Origin: Bacteroidota bacterium
GTDB taxonomy: Bacteria > Bacteroidota > Rhodothermia > Rhodothermales > Bin80
Direction of reading: 5' to 3'
Assembly: GCA_028873925.1 (NCBI GenBank)
Contig: JAPPNA010000152.1
Span: 1-35,482 of the forward strand
DNA: 35,482 nt
Under the pieces are notes generated by a model that worked only from the letters and a program-made list of their open reading frames with translations, did no database searches and was not told where the DNA came from. The position numbers and the translations under genes were made by a program. This document shows positions 14,934 through 22,596 of this stretch, in pieces. Each line of letters opens with the position of its first letter. The stretch's first letter is position 1.

Positions 14934-16282
14934 GGCGCTACCGCCTCCCTGTCCGTACCGACCCGATCGGCCGCCGCTGCAGACCCCAGCGTGGCGCGCG
15001 TATCCACCACCAGCCGGGCCTCCCGGTGAATGGCATCCCAGTCGTAATCGGAGTGATCGGTGGCAATCACCACGCAGTCCGCCTTCTGGATGGCCAAGTC
15101 CAGGTCCTTGACCGCCACCATTTCCATCGCTCCCAGCGTGAAGGCGGGCACATGGGAATCATGGTACTGAATGCGGCCGCCTTTCTCATGCAGGAGCGAG
15201 ATGATATCCAGTGCGGGTGATTCCCGCAGGTCGCTTACATTCTGCTTATACGCCACACCGATAACAAGAATGCTGCTGCCGTTGATGGCGCATCCCACGC
15301 TGTTCAGCGCGTCCTGCACCTGGTGGACCCAGTACAGGGGCATGGAAGTGTTTACTTCCGTGGCGAGCTCAATAAAGCGCGCGGTATAGCCCATGGTCCG
15401 CATCTTCCAGGAGAGATACTGGGGATCAACGGGAATACAATGACCTCCGAGCCCGGGGCCCGGCAGGAATTTCATGAACCCGAACGGTTTCGTGGCGGCC
15501 GCCTCAATAACTTCCCAGGCGTTGAGCCCCAACTTGTCGCAGATCAGCAGTACCTCATTGGCAAGACCGATATTGACCGCGCGAAACGTGTTCTCCACCA
15601 GTTTGGCCATTTCCGCCGCCTCCGTTGAAGAAACCGGCACCAGTTGTTCGATGGCATGACCATAAAGCGCCCGCCCCATTTCCAAGCAGGCTTCGGTAAC
15701 GCCACCGATCACTTTGGGCGTGTTCCTGGTCGTCCAGTCGGTGCGTCCGGGATCCACGCGTTCCGGTGAGTAGCACAGAAAGTAGTCTTCTCCCACCTTC
15801 AGTTCGCAGGCTGCCTGCATGAAGTGCGGCAGCACGACTTCAGTCGTCGTCCCCGGATAGGTCGTACTTTCCAGAATGATCAGGAGTCCTTCGTGGAGGT
15901 GTTCTGCGATGGCCTCGGTGGCACTGAGAATGTAGGACACATCGGGCGATTTCGTCTTCCGCAAGGGGGTCGGCACGCATATACTGACCGCGTCGCAATC
16001 ATCAATCGCACCGAAATCCGTCACGGCCTGCAAACGTCCCGCATCAAGCAGTGACTGGAGCTTCCCGTCCGCAATGTCTTCCACATAGGACAGGCCGCGA
16101 TTGACCATGCGGACTTTGCTCTCGTTGACATCCACGCCCACGACACGGTAACCGGATTCGGCCAGCACGGTCGCCAGCGGCAGGCCGACATACCCCAATC
16201 CGACCACGGCTACGGATACCTCGCGCCGATCTATACGGCTAAGCAGCTTCTGTCTTGTGCTCAGGGGCATCCTTTCCATCAT
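14930..16282 (-). CDS. wbpA: UDP-N-acetylglucosamine 6-dehydrogenase, WbpA type
   Basis: A 450-aa nucleotide-sugar dehydrogenase. The N-terminal NAD motif is VVGLGYVGLPLATVLAESGY. The catalytic Cys is C282 in GLGGHCIPVDPQYLSWK. WbpA-like signatures are CVPTPLRKTKSPDVSYI, ESTTYPGTTTEVVLPHF, YSPERVDPGR and ATKPFGFMKF. Together these fit the UDP-GlcNAc to UDP-GlcNAcA subgroup rather than UDP-glucose dehydrogenase, which has its own gene at 20047-21366. The reaction uses two NAD+ and supplies the substrate for WbpB/WbpE/WbpD, encoded on the opposite strand just across the convergent junction. The start ATG at 16282 overlaps the stop of the sulfate adenylyltransferase fusion by ATGA, so it is translated in the sulfate-activation operon. 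Confidence 0.88.
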   Translation of the reverse strand: MMERMPLSTRQKLLSRIDRREVSVAVVGLGYVGLPLATVLAESGYRVVGVDVNESKVRMVNRGLSYVEDIADGKLQSLLDAGRLQAVTDFGAIDDCDAVSICVPTPLRKTKSPDVSYILSATEAIAEHLHEGLLIILESTTYPGTTTEVVLPHFMQAACELKVGEDYFLCYSPERVDPGRTDWTTRNTPKVIGGVTEACLEMGRALYGHAIEQLVPVSSTEAAEMAKLVENTFRAVNIGLANEVLLICDKLGLNAWEVIEAAATKPFGFMKFLPGPGLGGHCIPVDPQYLSWKMRTMGYTARFIELATEVNTSMPLYWVHQVQDALNSVGCAINGSSILVIGVAYKQNVSDLRESPALDIISLLHEKGGRIQYHDSHVPAFTLGAMEMVAVKDLDLAIQKADCVVIATDHSDYDWDAIHREARLVVDTRATLGSAAAADRVGTDREAVAP

Positions 16283-17997
16283 GCCAGATACCCCAGAGTA
16301 CGCAATTTGGCCAGCACTTTTTCCGTGCTTTCCTCAACGGACTCCTGGTCGGTCCGACAGATCACCTCCGCCTTGTCCGGTGCTTCATACGGATCGTCAA
16401 TGCCGGTAAAGCCTTTGATCACCCCGGCGCGCGCCTTGGCATAGAGCCCCTTTACATCGCGCTTTTCGCACACTTCCAACGGCGCATCCACAAACACTTC
16501 CACATAGCCCCCGTAGCCGCCAATGCGACTCCGGTTTACCGAACGATCCTGCGCATAGGGTGCAATGGGGGCGCAGATTACGATCCCCCGATGTCGGACG
16601 ATCTCGGAAGCGACATAGCCGATACGCTGCACATTTACCGAACGATCTTCCTTTGAAAAACCCAACCCCCGACTCAGGTTCGTCCGTACGACATCCCCGT
16701 CCAGGAGCGTTACCGGGCGGGTAGTGAGTTCCAGCAGCCTGGACTGCAAGGCATTGCCGATCGTAGACTTACCTGACCCGGACAGGCCGGTCAGAAACAC
16801 GGCAAATCCCTGGTGTCCCCGCTCAGGATAGCGATGCCGCAATTCGTCAATCACGTCCGCATAGGAAAACCAATCCGGAATCCTGTCGCCATCAACCAGC
16901 ATCCGGCGCAGTGCCGTACCCGACAGACTTAGCGTAGTGGTCCCTTGCGGCAGTTCATCCTGCGACCGGTATGCCTTTTCGCCCGGCACATACACCATCA
17001 GTTTGAAGGGCACCATTTCAATGTCCAGCTCCCGGCTATAGCGGTCAACCAGGGCCTGTGCATCATAGGGGCCGTACAGCGGCTTATTGCCAACGGCCAT
17101 CCCCGGGCCCGCATGATCCCTGCCTACGATAAGATGAGTACACCCGTAATTCTTGCGGATGATGGCATGCCATAATGCCTCCCTGGGGCCCCCCAAGCGC
17201 ATCGCCAGCGGAAGGAGACTCAGCATGGCGGCATTCTCGGGATAGTGCCTCAGCAGGCGTTTATAGCTGCGCACGCGGGTGAAATGGTCTATGTCCCCCG
17301 GCTTGGTCATACCGACGGCCGGATGGATCAGCAACTGCCCCCCTATAGCCTCCGCCGCGCGGTCGGTGAGTTCCTTGTGCGCCCGATGCATCGGATTGCG
17401 GGTCTGGAAGGCTACAACCCTGTGCCATCCGCGCTTTCTGAAAGCCGCGCGAAGCTGCTGCGGCGTATGCCGGATACGCTTGAAATCATACTGACGCGGC
17501 AGACTCACCCCTTCCAGCGTGCCGCCCAGATAGTACCCGCCGGCCTTGTTCATCAGGTAATCCACCGCCGGGTGGGCCGTACTTACCGTACCGAAAACAC
17601 CTGCGGCCTCTTTGGCCTTGTCCGGCTTCCAGAGATCTCCGCGCTTCATCACCGCCAGCGTCAGCCCCGTGATGTCCCGCAGCACCACATGTTCATGATC
17701 GGCGATCCGGGCTACATCCGCGGCCGATACCTCCAGCATGACGGGAATAGGCCACAGCTCTCCGCTGGCCAGCCGCAAATTGCGCACCACATGCTCATAG
17801 TCCGCCCGATTCAAAAACCCGGTCAGCGGCGAAAATCCGCCGCAAAGCAATAATTCCAGATCGCAGAGCTGCCGTGCGGTCAGCCGCAGAGATGGACTGC
17901 GAAGGGCAATCTCGGCGACCTCAGCTCTGCGACTCTCGCCGGCCATAAGATTGACCAGCCGCCCCCCATGCGGGGCCATCAGGGCAGCATGACCCAT
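16279..17997 (-). CDS. Bifunctional sulfate adenylyltransferase / adenylylsulfate kinase
   Basis: A 572-aa fusion. The N-terminal homodimeric-type ATP sulfurylase covers about residues 1-380. It starts APHGGRLVNLM and has the catalytic loop FQTRNPMHRAHKEL (about 197-210) and VGRDHAGPGMAVG (about 288-300). The C-terminal APS kinase has the P-loop GLSGSGKST near residue 403-411, DGDVVRTNLSRGLGFSKEDR and GLYAKARAGVIKGFTGIDDPYE. Reactions: sulfate plus ATP to APS, then APS to PAPS. PAPS can feed sulfotransferases or assimilation. It follows an SLC13 permease and overlaps the WbpA gene. No PAPS reductase is nearby, and a place among nucleotide-sugar genes hints at sulfation of a polysaccharide. 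The 215-bp gap upstream (17998-18212) has no gene that I can support. Confidence 0.95.
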   Translation of the reverse strand: MGHAALMAPHGGRLVNLMAGESRRAEVAEIALRSPSLRLTARQLCDLELLLCGGFSPLTGFLNRADYEHVVRNLRLASGELWPIPVMLEVSAADVARIADHEHVVLRDITGLTLAVMKRGDLWKPDKAKEAAGVFGTVSTAHPAVDYLMNKAGGYYLGGTLEGVSLPRQYDFKRIRHTPQQLRAAFRKRGWHRVVAFQTRNPMHRAHKELTDRAAEAIGGQLLIHPAVGMTKPGDIDHFTRVRSYKRLLRHYPENAAMLSLLPLAMRLGGPREALWHAIIRKNYGCTHLIVGRDHAGPGMAVGNKPLYGPYDAQALVDRYSRELDIEMVPFKLMVYVPGEKAYRSQDELPQGTTTLSLSGTALRRMLVDGDRIPDWFSYADVIDELRHRYPERGHQGFAVFLTGLSGSGKSTIGNALQSRLLELTTRPVTLLDGDVVRTNLSRGLGFSKEDRSVNVQRIGYVASEIVRHRGIVICAPIAPYAQDRSVNRSRIGGYGGYVEVFVDAPLEVCEKRDVKGLYAKARAGVIKGFTGIDDPYEAPDKAEVICRTDQESVEESTEKVLAKLRTLGYLA

Positions 17998-18212
17998 TGA
18001 ATGTGAAAACGACGCTGAATTAAAACTCCCGTTGTATGCCGCAGCTCAGAATGGTTTCATCGGGATCAGGCGGACTCGTGGCCGGTCCGAAATAGACCGC
18101 TTGGACATTTTGCATCCATCCAGGATGAAGCCGTGCGGATTACAAAACGAATCTGCGCAGCCCATCCAACAGATCCGTGGCCGGGCCGTTCGCAGATGTC
18201 TCCGCATACTCC

Positions 18213-19982
18213 CTACAGCCAAACCAGCATAATGACCAGTGTGGTAACACACATTACCAACATGCTCACCGGGATGCCGACCCGCATGAAGTCGGTCACC
18301 TTGTACCGACCGGCCGACATCACCATCAGGTTGGTCTGATAGCCCACCGGTGTCATAAAACTGGCGGATGCCGCTACCGCGATAATGAGTGCAAATGAGG
18401 TGGCTGACACGCCCAGTCCATCGGCCATAGTAATCGCCACCGGGAACATTAGCACCGCGGCCGCCTGATTGTTGATCAGCTCTGTAAGTACGTTGGTGGA
18501 TATATAGAGTGACATCATGGCCCAGAGCAGCCCTGTTCCGGAAACCGCCAGCAATGCCTCTCCGAGGTGCGTAGCCAGCCCGGTCTTGGTGACCGCCTCG
18601 GCCAGTCCCAGCGCGGCAGCGATCAGGATCAAAACCTGCAGATCCAGTGCCTGCCGAGCTATCGCGATGGTCAGGCAGCCGCTCAGCACCATGGCCACCG
18701 CACCGCCAAACGCCGCAATCGTCAGCGGCACCAGCCCGCTGGCGGCCAGACCAATCGTAACAGCCAGGATTCCGATCGCCACATAGGCTTTTGAACGTGG
18801 GCGTTTGCTTGACGAGGTACCGCGGGAGGCTACGTAATAGAATTCGGCATGACTCGAATGCCAGCGCTCCTCAAATCCCGGCAAAGCACCGACCAGTAGC
18901 AGATCCCCAGCCTTAAGCGCCACCGACCCCAGCGCGCCGGAAAGGCGACCCGTTTTGCGCTGCAGCGCCAGCACAATAGCTCCGTAGGTTTCCAGAAAAG
19001 TCACATCACTTAAGGTCTTGCCCACCAGATTGGAAGTGCCGCTAACTACAGCCTCGTACAGCGGAAGCGTCCCCCGAGAAGACCGGGACCGTGATCTGAG
19101 CGGTATGGCGGGCTCCAGGTCCGGTCTCCGCAACAGATCCTCCAATACGGTCATGTCCCCGCTGAAGCCCAGAATGTCCCCCTCCGCCAGTATAAAGTCC
19201 GGCGTAGCCACCATAATGTGAGCGTCCCGGCGTACATGGATGATATATGCATTCCCGGGAGCCGACAGTCCGGCCTTAGCCACGGTCTGTCCGATCAGTG
19301 GGGAGCGCTCAACCAGGCGGACCTCAAAGAGACAGTTGCGGAGTACGGACCTGCGGTCCAAAGGGCCGCGACTCTTTTTGGGCAACAGATGTACCCCGAC
19401 AAAACTAATGAACACGACCACCACTATGGCCGCGGGAACGCCCACCCAGGAAAACGCAAAGAAGCTCAGTGCGCTGTAGCCTTCAGACTGCAGCAACCCC
19501 GATACCAGCACATTCGTGGAGGTGCCGATATGGGTGGCCATCCCGCCTGCAATGGCCGCATAGGACAGCGGGATCAGCACCTTGGAAGGCGAGAATCCCT
19601 CCCGCGCCGCCCACCGCTGCACCGGCTGCGTTAGCATAGCCACCACGGGCGTATTGTTGATGAAGGCTGACAGCAGCGCCGTTGGCACCATCAGGCGGAT
19701 CAGGCGGGTAGCCATGCTGCGGGACTTGCCCAGCAGAATATATCCCAGACGGTGCAGTACCCCGGTTTCTTCAATGCCGGCCGCCACGACAAACAGGGAT
19801 CCGACGGCAATCACCGCCGGATGCGCAAATCCCTGAAAGGCCTCCGGCGGGGAAAGTACGCCGGTGACCAGCAACAGCCCGAGCGCGGACAGAAACACAG
19901 CATCAGGTCGCGCAAGGTCACGGATAAGCGCGATGATGATCGCGGCGAGCGTGCACACGGTAATCCAGCCCTGATGATCCAT
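18213..19982 (-). CDS. SLC13 family permease with two TrkA-C (RCK_C) domains, probable sulfate importer
   Basis: A 589-aa membrane protein starting at the ATG at 19982. The DASS/SLC13 fold is seen as two halves: helices around LLSAFINNTPVVAMLTQPV in the first and NVLTELINNQAAAVLMFPV in the second. Each half has an SNT-like substrate motif: GTSTNVLVSGL and TPVGYQTNLMV. Between about residues 205 and 370 lie two TrkA-C domains (LIGQTVAKAGL...GD and LVGKTLSDVTF...GDLLLVG), typical of bacterial members that import sulfate or other small anions with Na+. Placement 215 bp upstream of the sulfate-activating fusion supports sulfate as substrate. It begins 64 bp downstream of the UDP-glucose dehydrogenase stop. 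Other SLC13 substrates such as dicarboxylates cannot be formally excluded. Confidence 0.9.
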   Translation of the reverse strand: MDHQGWITVCTLAAIIIALIRDLARPDAVFLSALGLLLVTGVLSPPEAFQGFAHPAVIAVGSLFVVAAGIEETGVLHRLGYILLGKSRSMATRLIRLMVPTALLSAFINNTPVVAMLTQPVQRWAAREGFSPSKVLIPLSYAAIAGGMATHIGTSTNVLVSGLLQSEGYSALSFFAFSWVGVPAAIVVVVFISFVGVHLLPKKSRGPLDRRSVLRNCLFEVRLVERSPLIGQTVAKAGLSAPGNAYIIHVRRDAHIMVATPDFILAEGDILGFSGDMTVLEDLLRRPDLEPAIPLRSRSRSSRGTLPLYEAVVSGTSNLVGKTLSDVTFLETYGAIVLALQRKTGRLSGALGSVALKAGDLLLVGALPGFEERWHSSHAEFYYVASRGTSSSKRPRSKAYVAIGILAVTIGLAASGLVPLTIAAFGGAVAMVLSGCLTIAIARQALDLQVLILIAAALGLAEAVTKTGLATHLGEALLAVSGTGLLWAMMSLYISTNVLTELINNQAAAVLMFPVAITMADGLGVSATSFALIIAVAASASFMTPVGYQTNLMVMSAGRYKVTDFMRVGIPVSMLVMCVTTLVIMLVWL

Positions 19983-20046
19983 TCGTCTTTCGTCAGACGG
20001 ATTGTTCCGGCCGGTCGACTGCGACCACACAAATGATCGAGGCAAT

Positions 20047-21366
20047 CTAGGGCCGCCCGATACTAAAATACAGGAATCCGCGGTCCCTCATGCGGTCGGC
20101 ACTGTACAGATTGCGGCCATCCACAATCAGTCGGTGCCGCATTATCTGCTTCATCCGTTCAAAATCAGGGCGCCGGAATTCCGGCCATTCCGTACAGATG
20201 ATCAGCACATCCGCCTCCTGCAGGGTGCTGTATGCGTCTTCGGCGTAGCGAATGCGGTCACCCAAAATGGCCCGGGTTGTGGCTACCGCTTCCGGATCAT
20301 AGGCAACAATCTCCATGCCCTCCGCCAACAGGCCGCGGATGACCACATGGGCCGGAGCCTCCCGTACATCATCCGTATTGGGCTTGAATGCGAGCCCCCA
20401 AATTGCCGCGCGCTTCCCCTTCAGCTTACCATCGAACAGATCGGACACCCGCCCGACCAGCAGTTTGCGCTGATCTTCATTTACCTGAAGAGCGGCCGAT
20501 AGAATCCGAAAGTCATAGTCATGAGCTTTGGCGGTCCGCAAAAACGCCCGTACATCCTTCGGAAAGCAGCTGCCTCCGAACCCGATCCCCGCGTACAGAA
20601 AGTGCTTGCCAATGCGGGTGTCACTGCCGATACCGATCCGAACCTGGTCCACATTGGCCCCGACTTTTTCGCAGAGCAGGGCTATCTCGTTCATAAAGCT
20701 GATGCGTGCCGCCAGTATCGCATTGGCCGCATACTTGGTCACTTCAGCGGAACGCTCGTCCATAAAGTAGATGGGATTACCCTGCCGAACGAAAGGCTCG
20801 TAGAGTCGCTGCATAAATTCCTGCGCCTGAGGGCTGGTCGCGCCGATAACCACCCTGTCAGGCTTCATGAAGTCATCCACGGCAGAGCCTTCCCGCAGGA
20901 ATTCCGGATTGGACACGACATCAAAGTCCACCCCCGCCCTGATCCCGTGCTGCTGAAGTGCGGCGCGGACCCGCCCGGCGGTGCCCACCGGCACGGTGCT
21001 CTTATTGACGACAATCTTATATCCGGGGTTGCGGCTCAGCCAGATGCCGATGTCCTCAGCCGCCCTGAGCACAAACGTCAGATCCGCTTCTCCCCCGGCA
21101 CCGGAGGGAGTCGGCAGGGCCAGAAACACTATGTCCGATCGTTCCAGCATGACCTCCAGCGAAGTCGTAAAGGTCAGTCGGCCGTTGCGTAGGTTCCGCT
21201 TCAGCAGGATGTCCAGATCCGGCTCGTAGATGGGCATCCGGCCCTTGCGGAGCATGGCCACCTTGGCTTCGTCAATGTCTACACAACTGACGTAGTTGCC
21301 CATTTCCGCAAAGCAGGTGCCGGAAACCAGCCCCACATACCCGGATCCTACAATTCCAACCTTCAT
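20047..21366 (-). CDS. ugd: UDP-glucose 6-dehydrogenase
   Basis: A 439-aa UDP-glucose/GDP-mannose dehydrogenase. The N-terminal MKVGIVGSGYVGLVSGTCFA binds NAD. PIYEPDLDILLKRNL and VNKSTVPVGTAGRVRAAL are typical of UDP-glucose dehydrogenases. The catalytic Cys is C267 in GFGGSCFPKDVRAF, and IWGLAFKPNTDDVREAPA is in the C-terminal domain. It makes UDP-glucuronate from UDP-glucose with two NAD+. It heads the minus-strand operon ugd, SLC13 permease, ATP sulfurylase/APS kinase, wbpA. Its start faces the divergent mannose-1-phosphate guanylyltransferase across about 117 bp. The two dehydrogenases in the same operon (this one and WbpA) have different signatures and are not recent duplicates. Confidence 0.92.
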   Translation of the reverse strand: MKVGIVGSGYVGLVSGTCFAEMGNYVSCVDIDEAKVAMLRKGRMPIYEPDLDILLKRNLRNGRLTFTTSLEVMLERSDIVFLALPTPSGAGGEADLTFVLRAAEDIGIWLSRNPGYKIVVNKSTVPVGTAGRVRAALQQHGIRAGVDFDVVSNPEFLREGSAVDDFMKPDRVVIGATSPQAQEFMQRLYEPFVRQGNPIYFMDERSAEVTKYAANAILAARISFMNEIALLCEKVGANVDQVRIGIGSDTRIGKHFLYAGIGFGGSCFPKDVRAFLRTAKAHDYDFRILSAALQVNEDQRKLLVGRVSDLFDGKLKGKRAAIWGLAFKPNTDDVREAPAHVVIRGLLAEGMEIVAYDPEAVATTRAILGDRIRYAEDAYSTLQEADVLIICTEWPEFRRPDFERMKQIMRHRLIVDGRNLYSADRMRDRGFLYFSIGRP

Positions 21367-21483
21367 CAGACCTGCGCTGAAAGTCTCGCGGGCATGTTAC
21401 GCTGAAGAGAGGGGTTTGCTCACCGGCAGATGTCACAAAATCGCTGCGCGGGCGTATTATTGGGCTGCAGCAACGCGAGTAGG
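21367..21483. promoter_or_regulatory. Divergent promoter region between ugd and the mannose-1-phosphate guanylyltransferase gene
   Basis: A 117-bp spacer that must carry both start signals. On the plus strand a TATTAT box (21455-21460) lies 24 bp before the ATG at 21484, but no strong -35 partner is present. An upstream in-frame ATG at 21430 would remove most of the spacer. It is disfavoured because homologues begin at the VIMAGG segment. Confidence 0.3.
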
Positions 21484-22545
21484 ATGGTATACAGCGTCAT
21501 CATGGCGGGCGGTATTGGGAGTCGTTTCTGGCCCCGAAGCCGTGAAGCATCGCCCAAGCAGTTCCTCAGAGTCGTGGGGGAAGAGACGCTGCTCCAGCAG
21601 ACACTGCAACGCGTAAGCCCCCTGATTCCCGCTGACCGCGCGTATGTGATCACCCATGAGCGATACGCCGACCTGACCCATCGGCAGCTGCCTGGGCTGG
21701 AATCGCAGCAGATAATGCGTGAGCCGATCAGCCGCAACACAGCCTGCTGCATTACCTATGCGGCGATCCGGCTGTTGGCCACCGATCCAGAGGCAGTCAT
21801 GGTTGTGCTGCCGGCCGACCATCTTATTGAGCACGAGAACCGGTTTTTGGAGGTATTGGCGAAGGCGATAGAGGCTGCCCGCGTGCCGGATACGCTGGTT
21901 ACCATCGGCATCAAGCCTACGCATCCGGCCACCGGCTACGGATACATCCAGTTTGATGCCTCTGATGATGACACGGCGCACACGGTACGCACGTTCGCCG
22001 AAAAGCCCGATATATCTACAGCCGAGCGCTTTCTGGATTCCGGTGATTTTCTCTGGAACAGCGGCATTTTTGTCTGGCGTGCCGATGCCATACTGGCCAA
22101 CATCCGGCACCATCTGCCCCGGATGTGGGAGGCCTTCAAGGCTGCGGCCCCCCACATGAATACCCCGGCTGAGGGCGCGGCCATCCGCAAGGCCTACCAC
22201 CGAAGCCCCCGGATCTCCATTGACTATGGTGTCATGGAGCGCGCCGAAAACGTACGGGTTGTGCCCGGATCCTTTGGCTGGAGCGATATTGGCGACTGGC
22301 ACGCCGTGTACTCGTTGAGCAGGAAAAACCGGCATGGCAATGTTTTGAGCGGACATGTGATTGTGCAAGACTCCAGCCGGTGCCTGGTAAGTGGTGCCGA
22401 GCGGCTGATCGCCGTGGTGGGCCTCAACGACATTGCGATCATTGACACCGAAGATGCGCTGCTGGTCTGTCACATGGACAGTACCCAGCAAGTCAAGAAT
22501 GTCGTCGATTATCTTCACGCGCAACAATTCCAACAATATATGTAG
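21484..22545 (+). CDS. manC: Mannose-1-phosphate guanylyltransferase
   Basis: A 353-aa monofunctional GDP-mannose pyrophosphorylase. The nucleotidyltransferase signature VIMAGGIGSRFWPRSREASP is at residues about 5-24. FLWNSGIFVW, SIDYGVMERA and VVPGSFGWSDIGDWHAV further define the mannose-1-P guanylyltransferase subgroup. The reaction is GTP plus mannose-1-phosphate giving GDP-mannose and pyrophosphate. There is no C-terminal phosphomannose-isomerase (cupin) domain, so it is the short form. Start at 21484: the frame is open back to an ATG at 21430, but homologues begin with MxxAVIMAGG. It is divergent from ugd and upstream of the TolC gene by 51 bp. Product GDP-mannose feeds surface glycans and fits the surrounding nucleotide-sugar genes. 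Confidence 0.93.
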   Translation: MVYSVIMAGGIGSRFWPRSREASPKQFLRVVGEETLLQQTLQRVSPLIPADRAYVITHERYADLTHRQLPGLESQQIMREPISRNTACCITYAAIRLLATDPEAVMVVLPADHLIEHENRFLEVLAKAIEAARVPDTLVTIGIKPTHPATGYGYIQFDASDDDTAHTVRTFAEKPDISTAERFLDSGDFLWNSGIFVWRADAILANIRHHLPRMWEAFKAAAPHMNTPAEGAAIRKAYHRSPRISIDYGVMERAENVRVVPGSFGWSDIGDWHAVYSLSRKNRHGNVLSGHVIVQDSSRCLVSGAERLIAVVGLNDIAIIDTEDALLVCHMDSTQQVKNVVDYLHAQQFQQYM

Positions 22546-22596
22546 TGCTTTGGCATGCCCGTGCCTGCCGGATATGTTCACCCTTGATCTGCCTGC

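Noticed and set aside
17998-18212. Minus-strand frame of 68 codons between the SLC13 and ATP sulfurylase genes, and a possible riboswitch
   Set aside because: The translation is Cys/Arg/His-rich with no motif. Short pairs such as CATCC/GGATG near 18115-18127 are too small to support a structured RNA.
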